A stretch of DNA of 64,000 bases from Wyeomyia smithii (lineage: Eukaryota > Arthropoda > Insecta > Diptera > Culicidae): assembly GCF_029784165.1 (NCBI RefSeq), contig NC_073696.1, positions 19,859,530 to 19,923,529 of the forward strand. The letters run 5' to 3'. This document shows, in pieces, positions 46,135-57,135 of the stretch; within the stretch, counting starts at the first letter, position 1, and every line of letters begins with the position of its first letter. Under the pieces are notes generated by a model. It worked only from the letters and a program-made list of their open reading frames with translations. It was not told the DNA's origin and did no database searches. A program made the position numbers and the translations under genes.

Positions 46135-46760
46135 GGTGCTCAAATGTAGTCCTGTGCGCCGCCGCTGCCGACACTTTTACGCATGCCGCCGCCTCCTTCG
46201 GTCTTCCTTTTCAGCATCCTTTGGAGCTTCTTGTCGATCAGGTTCGTCGGCCGTCCAGAACTGGGCTTTATTCCAATGCTCTGATTGTTATCCAATAGAC
46301 TATCGCACGGTGACGTCACTAACCTGAGTTCGACAGCTACCGGTAACTTTGTTTACCTTCCGTGATGCAGTTTTGTTCTTAATTACAGCAGATCATTTCA
46401 ATTGCGATCAAAATGCTCTTTAAATGGTGTGCTTGCAGGGCCGGTACACTAAGAACAATTGAAAATTGAGCAGCATTCCCACTACGAGCGCGATTGATCC
46501 ATGAGAAAAAGCAAAAATTCAAAAACGTAAACAAAGTTACCACTAACTGTCAGAAAAGTGAGGTTAAAGAGATTCGGTGAGATTGTCTATAGTGTGAAGA
46601 TGCTGTAAATGCAGGAACGGGCGTTACCGGCGACAAAAAAGTGCCGCACAATGTCCGTTTTCCACGCAGTGGGGTACCGTTCTTTGAATGCGCACACTTA
46701 TGAACCTAGTCCGTTACTGTTTTTGCCGTCACGGTTAGGATTCAACTGATAGAGCTAGGG
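46135..46760 (-). pseudogene. Tc1/mariner-superfamily transposase N-terminal relic, split by a MITE
   Basis: The segments 46180-46295 and 46590-46740 align on the minus strand with consecutive parts of the transposase relic at 48140-48370 (shared blocks such as GCATCCTTTGGAG and TGTCCGTTTTC). Together they are its N-terminal helix-turn-helix region. The 290-bp MITE at 46298-46587 interrupts it between two positions that are adjacent in the other relic. No catalytic domain is attached. Confidence 0.65.
46296..46591. mobile_element. TA-flanked MITE, copy 1
   Basis: Terminal inverted repeats GACTATCGCAC and, inverted, GACAATCTCAC, flanked by TA. The empty site is provided by the related relic at about 48220-48240. 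A second copy in the same orientation lies at 46828-47122 with matching internal landmarks (TGACGTCAC, GGTAACTTTGTTTACC and AAAGTTACCACTA). Non-coding. TA flanks suggest mobilisation by a Tc1/mariner transposase. Confidence 0.75.
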
Positions 46761-46825
46761 AACCTGTATATTAGAGAAATGACAGGGCCGGCGTCACCTT
46801 ATTTTCCCGAGTGGGTAGTTGGAAA

Positions 46826-47126
46826 TAGACCATCGCACGATGACGTCACGCAACTGAGTTTGACAGCTACTGGTAACTTTGTTTACCTTCGAGCGGTGCA
46901 GTTTTGTTCCCAGATATAGCAGATCATTTCAATTGTGACCAAAATTCCCTTTTAATGTTGTGCGTGGGATGCCAGTACACTAATAACAATTATTAATTGA
47001 GCTGCATTTCCACTACGCACACGATTGCTCCACCAGAAAAAAAAAGCACAAAGTTCAGGACGTATACAAAGTTACCACTATTTGTCATAAAAGTGAGATT
47101 AAAGTGATTCGATGCGATGGTCTATA
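46826..47126. mobile_element. TA-flanked MITE, copy 2
   Basis: Starts GACCATCGCAC and ends GTGCGATGGTC-like (GATGCGATGGTC), flanked by TA. It shows the same internal order as copy 1, with many substitutions. It lies about 240 bp downstream of copy 1, inserted in a different local sequence. Confidence 0.75.
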
Positions 47127-47399
47127 GGGAAGGTTCATGGGTGACTAAGGCGTAGTCGTGGGGGGGGGGGGTAGTGCAATTTACTGATACCAGAACATAA
47201 TTTTACGAAAAATCGACAGTGCATCAAGAATGGTGTGCCAATGGAATGTTTGATAGAAATTAGATTTTCGAATTTGGTTCAGTAGTAATGTTTGCATTAA
47301 AAAATAGGATTTCTTCGGATGGTGATAGCAAAAACAGATAATTGGTTTTAATTAATTTCCCATGGAAGGTAATTGAAAGGTAATTAAAAGCAATTCCAC

Positions 47400-48400
47400 G
47401 CCCTTGCGAGTGGCATTTCGGGAGTTTACCGAAACATTCGCCAAGGTGGACGAAAACATGCGTGTAGGCATGTTTTTGAATTCTTTCTTCGTTTTATTTA
47501 TCAATTCCTCCTCAATTTTCGCGTTATAATTGTTGGAGTAAATCTTACGCTTCTGGTTTACTCAGAAACTCTGGATGGGATGCAGCTGGGGAACGTTGGG
47601 TGGGTTAGCCGACCTGGGTACCGCATCGATTTTAAGCCGCTTCATCTCCTCCAACAATTGCATTGATTAGTAGGCCAACTGCAGATCGCGTAGTCGCCCC
47701 AATGGTATTTTTAAATGTACGACGCAACTTCCGGCAGGCACTTCGTACTATAAACTTCCCCGATCACGGCCATTACGGAGCTTCTCACTTATTGTCAGTA
47801 ACAGGAGCACCTTCTTTGGGGTCTTGGTGTGTGAAATGAATTTCATCTCAGAGCTCACTTCCTTCATGGGCGGAAATACGGAAAGCCCTGCCAGTCGTTA
47901 CCATCCAGGGTGGGATAGGTCTCGGTGTCCACCACTACCATCACGTCGCGATTCGCCGAAGAAATCGACTCGACCATCTTATTCAGCCGCTGACGCTGCG
48001 TCATTGCCTGCAACTTCGAGACCAATGAACGGGACTGCCGCTTTCTGATGTCCATGTTCGCCAGGTACTTTTCCACTGTTTGGCCGGTTGCTACGGGCTC
48101 CTGATCAAGCGTACGCAGCGATGTAGCCACTTTTCACTCGGTCTTCCTCATAAGCATCCTTTGGAGTTTCGTGTCGCTTAGAGTCGTCGGCCGTACGGAA
48201 CTGGTCTTTCTTTCGATGCTCTGATTGTAGTTCAACAGTGCCAAGATGTTGTAGATACAAGCACAACCGGTGTCCCTTTTCCTTACGATGTCCGTTTTCG
48301 ACGCGGCGGATTCTTTGATCGCGCACACTCCTCAACGGAGTAGCTTCTCTTTTTTCACCATTACGGTTAAAGTTCGAGTCAATGTTTATCTGCTGGATCA
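47400..48400 (-). pseudogene. Tc1/mariner-superfamily transposase relic (D,D37-type), near full length
   Basis: Minus-strand blocks in order are an N-terminal region with YNILALLNYNQSIERK and RPTTLSDTKLQRML, RSLVSKLQAMTQRQRLNKM, VVVDTETYPTLDGNDWQG (first catalytic block), then KKVLLLLTISEK. After a deletion the C-terminus follows with RSANPPNVPQLHPI and NQKRKIYSNNYNAK. The first block has D-T-E where the copy at 35925 has D-D-E, so a catalytic Asp may be lost. In-frame stops lie at about 48130 and in the C-terminal part. Confidence 0.7.
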
Positions 48401-48429
48401 TGGGTTACTATAATTGATGCTCGTGGATA

Positions 48430-49040
48430 GCTTCGTCAGTGCGTGTAAAGGTAAACCCATGAAAAATCGGCATTTTTGGAATTTTGTCTTCTAGAAAAAA
48501 GTCTTTATCCAAAATTTGAGCTTAATCGGACTTCTGATGAGTTTTCACTTACAGTCGTGAAACTTCAACCTGAAAATGCACAAGAGAAGTACTTGAAGTT
48601 TCCGGAATCGAACTTTTTTTATAGCAAATCTCTTAGAAATGCATGAAATATCAAGATCTGATGTTATTTCATAAAAATTTGTTTGAAAATAGAAAAAAAA
48701 TCAGGGACATGGAAACGTTTGCGTTGGGAGACTCGAGCTACATCAGAACATACAAGAGATCAAAAAACTGTAACTTTGACCGCTTTGAGGCCCTACTTCC
48801 CGAAGTCCGATTAAGCTCAAATTTGGCCTGGGAAATTTTTACGAGAAAACATTGATAATATTTAGAACCCTATCGTGAATGAAATTTAGAACTCTATCGT
48901 GAATAAAATTCTCTATCGTAAATAAGACAATTGAAAATATAATTTACAACTGTATATAAATCTGTAGATTTATAACCTCTCGCTCAACAATATCCATCGA
49001 AAAATCTGTCGCTCGTAACATTTCTTTTTTTGCTTTTACC
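48430..49040. other. No gene seen
   Basis: AT-rich spacer. A 70-residue frame at 48643-48855 is not recognised. ACTCTATCGTGAAT-type units repeat three times at about 48866-48920. Confidence 0.45.
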
Positions 49041-49130
49041 GATAGTTCCGTGTGGGTAAGTACCCACATGGATAGTTTCCGAGTGGGTACTACTACCCAT
49101 ATTAAATATCCACATGAAACGCCGGCCCTG

Positions 49131-49242
49131 CAAGACACTCACCGTTAAGGCAACTGTCAACATCAAAACGGATAACGGCAATGCAAAATTATACAGCTCG
49201 CCCGTTTTGATGTTGACAGTTGCCTTAACGGTGAGTGTCTTG
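49131..49242. mobile_element. 112-bp perfect hairpin element without target duplication
   Basis: Two perfectly complementary 41-base arms (49131-49171, starting CAAGACACTCACCG, and 49202-49242, ending CGGTGAGTGTCTTG) enclose a 30-base loop. The flanks GCCGGCCCTG and TCATTTCTCT are directly joined in the related sequence at 46777-46794 (complement strand), which gives the empty site. Comparison shows no duplication, or at most one base. Perfect arms imply either a very recent insertion or active arm correction. Confidence 0.8.
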
Positions 49243-49519
49243 TCATTTCTCTAATGTATAGGTTCCCTAGTATAGGCTGACTAGATGGAGCTGTCATTTT
49301 TTTTCTGCTGGCTCATAGGTTACTATGATTAATGCTGCATGGGTAGTTTCAGCAGTGCGTGGGAAAGTAAACGTATTAAAAATTGGCAATTTTTATCTAT
49401 ATTTTTACCGCAAACGTTAGTCAAAATAAGGTATTCAATTGTAAAAATTAAAGTTTGATTTTGATCGCGATCTTTCGATCTTAGTTCCAAACTAGCTTTA
49501 TCATTTTCTGCACAAACAC

Positions 49520-50380
49520 GTTGAGTGGGTTGATATCTCGATAAGTATCGGAATTAATTAATTAATCGCGAAGAAACCTCGTAATGAATCGCGACACAAT
49601 ATCGTAATTACTCGCAATAAATATCAGGATTATAAGCAATGCATACCTTTCAAGAACCGCATCTACTGAGGTGCGTTTGGTTTCTTACAGGTATTCGGGT
49701 TTGGTAATAGACATTTATTTAAATACGTAGATACTTCGTATAGTTGATGATTTTCGCGCGCGTCATTTGCATAGGATTGCGGGGTTGACAAGAATGATAA
49801 ATATCGTTCGTATTCGTAATACGCGAGCCTTGTGCGCGTCATCATTCGATTGAATCACTTGCCACACTTCTCTCCTAATAAGCTTAGCCTTGATATGATC
49901 ATTCAACCGAAGATTTTCTGCTCGTTGCTTTTACATAAGCGTGTTGCAAATCGAGTTCGGTTGATGAATATCGTGATTGATCTAATAACTACGCAATGTA
50001 TACCTATCAACGAATCGTGTCTTCCAAAGTGCGTTTGCTTCTCGAGAGTATTCGAAATTGAACATAAACAAATGTATCAACAGTTGGATTCTTCGGGCGC
50101 TGCTTGTATATTTTCGCGGTGTTTGACATTAAAGATACCTTGTTCGCCTCCGTAGTAAGGTAACTTCGCGCGCAACATCGTTTGATTTCTTCACTTACCA
50201 CGGTGACGCAACTCGTCCTCTCCGCCGCAGTCGTGGAGATGCAGAGGTAAACTCGGTCTCCGACAACAACGACTGCTACAACTCCTTCCTTACAACATCC
50301 TTCCTTACCCTAATGGTCGTCAAGCTCAAGCTCAAACACCTTGAGTGGGTTGATATCTTTTATGATAAAATCCACCCTGT
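49520..50380. repeat. Diverged direct duplication, two units about 385 bp apart
   Basis: The segment from about 49620 (AAGCAATGCATACCTTTCAA) resembles that from about 49992 (ACGCAATGTATACCTATCAA); both continue with a GTGCGTTTGxTTCT block and end near CACTTGCCAC/CACTTACCAC. GAGTGGGTTGATATCT occurs on both sides, at about 49523 and 50344. No coding sequence is recognised. Confidence 0.5.
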
Positions 50381-50399
50381 TGTAACGCGTCACTACTTA

Positions 50400-50560
50400 C
50401 CGAATGTAGTCGCAGCCTCTTAAATCCGACCAAACCTTAACTGGACCTCTGTGTGCCCTAATAAACGGCAGAACCCTCGTCCAGACGGGACACGAACCCA
50501 CAATCTCCGTTGTCTCCGGCAAGGTGCTTGAGCCATTTAAACTACTGGGAAAGGTATAAA
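50400..50560 (-). repeat. Possible tRNA-related repeat (B-box-like)
   Basis: On the minus strand, TTTAAATGGCTCAAGCACC followed at tRNA-like spacing by GGGTTCGTGTCCCGTC resembles A and B boxes. No foldable tRNA or target duplication is seen. A TATAAATAG stretch lies beside it on the plus strand (about 50555). This could equally be part of an LTR. Confidence 0.3.
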
Positions 50561-50724
50561 TAGTTCTAAACCAAAGTCGAATCACCCTCTACTATTGTGT
50601 TCCCGTATCTCAGCACGACAACGATGAACTGCACGCACTGCCCGGTGGGAGTTTTTATTTTTGTAACTGAGAGAGTAATCTCTTCACGCACACAGTGTAT
50701 AACGACTTATTATATCTACAGTGG

Positions 50725-51487
50725 CCTTAATACTCAATGCCCGGAATTTATCAGTTCCTAAGGCTCGAGTGAAATTTAATGCACCAATTATTGACAGTGA
50801 ACTTCAACTTCTTATACGTTTGAAGAACATACGGAGACGTCAATACCAAAGATCTCGTGATCCTGCTTTGAAAATTATTTGTCAAGAACTACAAAAGGAA
50901 ATTAAACATAGATTCACTCTCTTGCGAAATGAGAATTTCATGAGAGAAGTTGAACAACTAAAACCTTATTCAAAACCTTTCTGGAAGCTTTTGAAGGTTC
51001 TTAAGAAACCTTCGAAGCCTATCCAGTCCTTAAAGATGGTGATTGCATTTTTCTAACGAATGAACAAAGATCTCAAAAACTTGCTCAGCAGTTTAAAAGT
51101 GTTCATAACTTAAATTTGAACGTAGTAAGTCCTATTGAAAATGTAGTAAACCAAAAGTATGATCAGATCACCACCCAAGAATTTCTTTCTGAAGAGGTAT
51201 TGGAAACAAACTTGAATGAGGTGCGAACTATTCTCAAAAAATTCAAAAACATGAAAGCACCAGGAGGTGATGGGATTTTCTATATCCTCATCAAAAGACT
51301 TCCCGAAAACTTTTTAAATTTCTTGGTAAAAATTTTTAACAGATGCTTTGCACTAGCACATTTTCCTACGAAATGGAAAAATGCCAAAGTCACTCCAATT
51401 TTAAAACCCGAGAGAATCCAGCTGAGGCATCAAATTATCGACCAATTAGTTTACTTTCCTCTATTAGCAAACTTTTTGAAAGAATAA
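50725..51487 (+). pseudogene. Juan-like ORF2: linker and first RT blocks
   Basis: The frame 50721-51056 covers the pre-RT linker (LLRNENFMREVEQL and PFWKLLKVLKKP). A frameshift at about 51015-51030 moves the reading to 51116-51487, which carries KKFKNMKAPGGDGIFYILIK (fingers) and FPTKWKNAKVTPILKP. Another frameshift at about 51405-51415 leads into the next piece. Compared with Jockey ORF2, about the first 400 residues are missing because of the 5' truncation. Confidence 0.8.
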
Positions 51488-52560
51488 TTCTCAATAGAAT
51501 GATAACACATATTAATGAGAACTCAATTTTTGCAAATGAGCAGTTTGGTTTTCGCCATGGGCATTCCACTACTCATCAGTTACTTAGAGTAACAAATATG
51601 ATTCGAACTAATAAATCTGAAGGCTATTCGACTGGAGCAGCTCTACTAGATATAGAAAAGGCATTCGACAGGGTTTGGCATAAAGGTTTAATAGCTAAAA
51701 TGTCAAATTTCAGTTTTCCGCTTTACCTTACAAAAACGATACAAAGTTATTTAACTGACCGCACTCTTCAGGTTAACTATCTAAATGGTAAATCTAATAG
51801 ATTGCCTGTTAGAGCCGGTGTACCTCAGGGGAGTATCTTGGGCCCAATCTTATATAACATTTTTATTTCTGATCTTCCTGATTTACCACCAGGTTGTGAT
51901 AAATCTCTGTTTTGTGACGATACAAGCATTTCCGCAAAAGGAAAAAGCCTTCGTGTTTTATGCAGTCGGCTACAAAAAAGTTTAGATATATTTTCTTCAT
52001 ACTTGCAGAAATGGAAGATTTCCCCTAATGCTTCTAAAACACAGCTAATTATTTTTCCTCATAAGCCAAGAGTTTCATTTCTCAAAGCCACCCATAACCA
52101 CGTTATAAGGATGAACGGTGTGGTCTTAAATTGGTCTGATCAAGTTAAATACTTAGGGCTAATTTATGATAAGAATCTTACTTTCAAGGAGCACATTGAA
52201 AATAACCAGTCAAAGTGCAATAAGTATATCAAATGTTTATATCCTCTTATCAACAGGAATTCTAGACTTTGTCTCAAGAATAAACTGTTAATTTACAAAC
52301 AAATTTTTAGGCCAGCAATGTTATATGCAGCTCCCATCTGGACAAGTTGTTGTACAACTAGGAAGAAGACACTTCAAAGGATTCAGAATAAACTTTTGAA
52401 AATGATTTTGAAGCGTCCTCCCTGGTTTAGCACAAACGAGCTACATAGGCTCACTAATGTAGAAACATTAGAAAATATGCCAAGCCAAATTATCAACAAA
52501 TTCCGACAAAAATCGTTGCAATCCTCAATTGCAACGATTAGCTCACTTTATAGTCAGTAA
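51343..52560 (+). pseudogene. Juan-like ORF2: RT palm, thumb and C-terminus
   Basis: A 405-residue frame, open from about 51410 to the stop at 52558-52560. Landmarks in order: ASNYRPISLLSS, NEQFGFRHGHSTTHQL, AALLDIEKAFDRVWHKGL (motif A with catalytic Asp), VPQGSILGPILYNIFI (motif B), SLFCDDTSISA (motif C, C-D-D, as Juan-type RTs replace the usual Ala) and VKYLGLIYDKNLTFKEHI. The palm is complete and this piece has no internal stop. The 3' untranslated part follows to 52824. Confidence 0.85.
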
Positions 52561-52835
52561 GATAGTTTTAAGTTTATTTTAAGTTTTGTTTTATTCCTTT
52601 TTTTCCTTGATTTCCAAGCAGGTTTAATAATTTTCCTACAATTACATTAACTTAACTGCGAAAGCTGAAAACATTCAATAATATAAATAAGCGTACAAAT
52701 ATGTATAATAGTGTTGAAATGTCACCATTTGTGACAGAACACACAATATTAATTCTGAATAGATATTAGTACATAAATAAATCATTGCAAACATTCCCCC
52801 CCTATTAAAAAAAAACAAAAAAACATCTACAGTGG

Positions 52836-54300
52836 CGCAAGCGATGAGACACATCAGTTGCTGGCTAGGCTCCGAACGCGTATCACGGAAGAGCCCCGTT
52901 GGCTAAATTTACTTTACGAACTAATTTCATTTTTTGTCATATGACTTACATTTTAAGTTTAGTAAAGCGGGCAATGTATGCAGTTTGCGAGGATGCGAAA
53001 ATGAACGGGAATAGAACACCTTTTAGGCTTAGAAAAAAAATTTATTCTCTTCTGGGTGATTTTAACTTTAAGCAATTTATATTCTTGCTTCATGTTTCAT
53101 GTATAAAACAGTATTCGTTTAACTTCTAATCAATATTCCCTCATGCTCAAAAGACTTATGCGTGCCATTTTCCATTTCAATTATATCTCGAAATAAGGAA
53201 ATGGCTGGGATGGGGCGAAACATGAATCGGCTTTTGTAGTTCGCTAAATATTCTGCCGAAAATTTATGCATTTCATCAAAGCAAAAGTTGTATCTGGTAA
53301 ATGTACTTTGCAAATCGATTTAACTCTCGAAACTGTGATGAGAAAAGTTCTCCAAAAGATGGTCCACATATAACGAATGAAACATGCGTCCGCGTTCAAT
53401 GTTGAATGCGAAATGTTAAGCTTTTGCCTCTTTCATAATTTCGCTGCAAGAGTTCTGAACGCCCGGATTGGGAGCAATCGCAAGCTGATCCAAAAACTTT
53501 GTCCAAAAATTATATACAGAAAGGATTTACCAAATTACTTTTTTCCATCCATGGCCATTCGTTGCATTTAAATTTCCTCTTTTATTATCCTGGTTTGAGC
53601 TTGAGCCTCTCAAGAAAGCCATTACACGGTCGGTCCACCACACCCAAAACCAATTGTTATTCATAGCGGTTTCGGAAATGTTACTGTCCGGACTTCCGAG
53701 CTTTTTCAACTGTTTGGGAACGGGACATTAAATTCTTCATTACGCGCAATCATCAGCCGGAAATTTGCATATTGCGTGTTTTTGTTTGGCTCGATTTAAC
53801 TAGAGGATCGTAAAGAAATTGCATTATCTACATTATTTTTGTTGCTTCTGCAAATTTGTTCCTTCATCGCCAGCTGTTATGCTGAGCACGTATCATATTG
53901 TAAGCACTGCAGAGATTGGCTTATTTTGGCCTGTCGTAAAATTTGACCTCAACAAGTTTGTTACCTATTCTTTCCGTTTTATCTTCACCCACATATCTTA
54001 AATAATAAACATTTAGCCTACGAACTGTTTCTACTCTGGGAAAGTTTCCGCGTTTCACTTGTCATACTTTCTACAAAGTGCAGAATCTCAGCGACGTCGA
54101 AAATGGCAACAATAGATAAAAATTTGCTACTCTCTAACGTGCAATGAAACAATTTAGAACTTTACGCCCAATTTTGTTTTGCCTAGTAGTGGGCGAAATT
54201 TTTGCTTTCCTTGTCTTTCACCTCTTTAGCAATGGGGATAGGCTAGACTAAAAATCTAAAAAAAAACGTGAGGAACTTCAGTTTTCGTGTTTGTCACGAA
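52836..54300. other. No gene seen
   Basis: AT-rich sequence with short unrecognised frames on both strands and no element termini. Confidence 0.4.
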
Positions 54301-56449
54301 ATCCTGATAATTGCAACCGTTCCTCGCTTCAGCAGAAAATATTGACAGAACAATCCGCGTCCAAAGGTAAATCCATTGTTTTGATTTATTCGACCATTTC
54401 CACCCTCCCCGGTTGAGACCTGTTAGCGAAACTAGTTTACTTTAAAGGAAGAAATAACTTCAACGTTTGTATGCTTAAAATATACCCACGGTAGCAATCG
54501 CATAAATTGCTGGTGAAAGTACAGTTTTAACCCCCTCTTTTGAAGTACTACCGCGTGGAACGTGGAAAAACAGTAACAACAAGGGTGAGTACAATGCATG
54601 CCGTCTCACAGGGTATGAGAATAGTGGTGTTGATGAAGAGAAATTTATCCTCTATGGGTTTCAGTGGCTGACAGGCGGCAGTAACACCGGGGGTGGGGGT
54701 GAAAATGAAGCGAAATATTGCTTGCCCGGCCGGAAAAGGGATCCGCTGTTGCTGCATCGTTTCTTTGTTCTGTTTGTTTGCTTTTGGTTCTTCGGGAGAG
54801 TAAATAATTTCCACTGAAAGGAAGCAGAATTTGAAATTCAACTTAGAAGAATGGCCCACGAGCAGGAAATGTTAGACATTTTGCAGTTACTTTTCACTTC
54901 GTACGTTCAACCCATTTGTTTATTAGACGCTGTTTTTTGTATCTATTTAAAAAGCTTTTGAAATTTCGTTAATTACGATCATATTTTTTATCACTTGCGA
55001 AAAGTACTCAACACAGCGTTCTATTTCCAATAAATAACCAACATCTAGAGCACAGGTGCGTTGTTTCAATTGTTCAATATCGACTCTACTTTCCATTGGA
55101 AGCAACAAAACAAAAACTGTCACCGCTTGCGGGGCCACACCATAAATATCCGTCAATTGACATTTTCTAATTGGACGTTCCTCCTCCGCCTTCATCGGTG
55201 ATAACCTGCCAGCCGAGATAAACCGGAGAAGGAGCTGCTGCAATAGGAAACCGATAACCGGAGCACCGTTCGATACACAAAACAAATATCTTTCGCACTG
55301 GCATTTGGGGCTTCCTTCCGTTTTCGGGGGGCGAAGATAAATCGAAGCTGGAAAAAATCCGATTTTTCCGTAAACAGAATTCCGGTTTTTGGGATTTTTA
55401 TTCTGCCATTTATCACACCGCCCTCGAGGCTTACAAGGTTTGAAGTATTCGACCCAGTTTCGGTACCACTCGGATTAAAGTATTTTTTTTTGCCCTCTGA
55501 TAGACATAAACAAGGAAGCATAAATAATGCTGTTTGTCAAACATGGAATGAAAAATGGCTCGGGGATGATGAGAACGGTATACAGAACCACCGGAATCAC
55601 GGAAACAGGGCTGCAAGAAAATCTTTGACGAACGAAACAGAAATTAATCCCAAACCATGTCACTTTCGAAAGGCGGGGTAGAGTAGAGCGGTGGGATGAG
55701 GTTCGCAAAAATGCCGCCAGGCGCCCGCAGAAGATCAAACGCATTTTTTATGCGCTTCCAGAGTGGTGCAATTAATTAGGGAAATTATTCGGAATAGAAA
55801 TTGTTTTTCTGGCCCCAGGCTGAATGAGGAGCCGCACTTGGGGTTGAAGGTTATAATTGAGATCAATTAAAATTCTAACGCCAGAAGCGGTACGATCTGA
55901 ACCGCGGAAGCAGATGATAATGAAAGTGCCAATATAATAAAGTACCTGAGGGTGCTTTATTTTGCTTGCAGAATGTTTTTGTTATACGACAGGTTTATCA
56001 GATTGTCGTGTATGGTATGAGAGACAATGGACCACATCCAAATATAGTTTTAGTAAAATTTGAGAGCGAAGAAAAATCTGATTGTCAGTGAACGTTGCCA
56101 TTTGTGATAGAAAAAACATACAGTAGAGTCAATAAATTCGCCAATACTAACTAGCTAAGGCTTAGTGTATTTTATTTTGTGAACACCTTGGCTTTGGATT
56201 CAGATTCTGGACATGAGAATTTGGACAATCATTTGGACTCAACAATCAGAATTTGTGATTCTGAAATTTAAAATTTGCATTGTGTAGTATGGAGAATTTT
56301 GTATTTGATGCAAAATATTTTGAGATTTTGAGTGAGGCCTGTACTTGAAAAAAAAAACGCATCTGACAAGAGTGTTCGCCAAAAATTTATTTTAGGTCAG
56401 ATTATTTGAAATTTTCAAGGAATGGACTAATACATATGAATTATGTTTT
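54301..56449. other. Mixed to higher-GC block, no gene recognised
   Basis: Several minus frames of 90-112 residues (54548-54859, 54947-55285, 55192-55521) overlap in different phases without recognisable domains. From about 55950 the sequence is AT-rich. No transposon hallmarks were seen. Confidence 0.35.
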
Positions 56450-56454
56450 GGCAT

Positions 56455-57135
56455 TGTTGGGGCTGCAGTGGACTGTGACTGCGCCGGTCGGTAAACGTTG
56501 CTTGCGTTCCCAGCGGGAACCAAGCCGGATGGGAGCAGGACCCTTTCGTTCCTTCCCAGGAGGGCAACTAGATTGGCCGGACTCCTTTGATCGGCTTCGC
56601 CTCATGAAGCCGCGACGTGATTGGCCTGGACTAGCCCACTTGGCTAGCAGCAATCAAACTCGAAGATATGAGCCTTGAAAAAGACTCTCAAAAACTCTTC
56701 AATTTCAATTAACTCTTACGGGTGGAGACGGAGGACAGAATGTTCGGCGGTCAGGTGCAAACACAGAACTACTGTTTACACGAATTTATTCATTTTTCTC
56801 TTCTTCTTATTCTTAATATCTATTCTTCGCGTTAAAGTTCTTCGCGGTGACGCAACTTTGCCCACCGATGCTACCGCTACTGCAGCTACTGTTATTGCTG
56901 CTATTGTTCTCCTTTCACTGTCTGCTTTCTACTGCTTATCGTATCGCGGTTGGAAAAATACTAATAAATGCTGCCGCATCTGTTGCTCTTTTATATCATT
57001 CCGCAGTGCTAAAGTATACAAAGGGGCGGGGCTGAATCTCACACCGCTGTTTACCTACTGCGACGCAATTAGTGGATATAAAGCGTTCGCTCGCTGCCAC
57101 TCTGTCGCTTCAGTTCGAACAGGTTGGACTGAACA
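56455..57135 (-). repeat. BEL/Pao 3' LTR (681 bp)
   Basis: Direct copy of 62691-63371 with the same TG...CA ends and the same length. The pol frame runs 67 bp into it and stops at 57069-57071. The plus-strand frame of 244 residues at 56675-57409 crosses its border and is antisense. Confidence 0.95.

Larger units (their letters stand above)
50714..52835 (+). mobile_element. 5'-truncated Juan-like (Jockey clade) retrotransposon with target duplication
   Basis: The 11-bp direct repeat ATCTACAGTGG lies at 50714-50724 and 52825-52835. The insert starts abruptly within ORF2 and ends in an A-rich CCTATTAAAAAAAAACAAAA tail. This is a standard LINE insertion by target-primed reverse transcription with loss of the 5' half (ORF1 and endonuclease). 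The RT resembles Juan elements of Aedes and Culex. The element carries no RNase H, as expected for Jockey. Confidence 0.85.

Noticed and set aside
50370..50713. Solo LTR starting TGTTGTAACG with a TATAAATAG box
   Set aside because: No matching second LTR, no duplication and no clear CA end; a tRNA-related repeat is equally possible.
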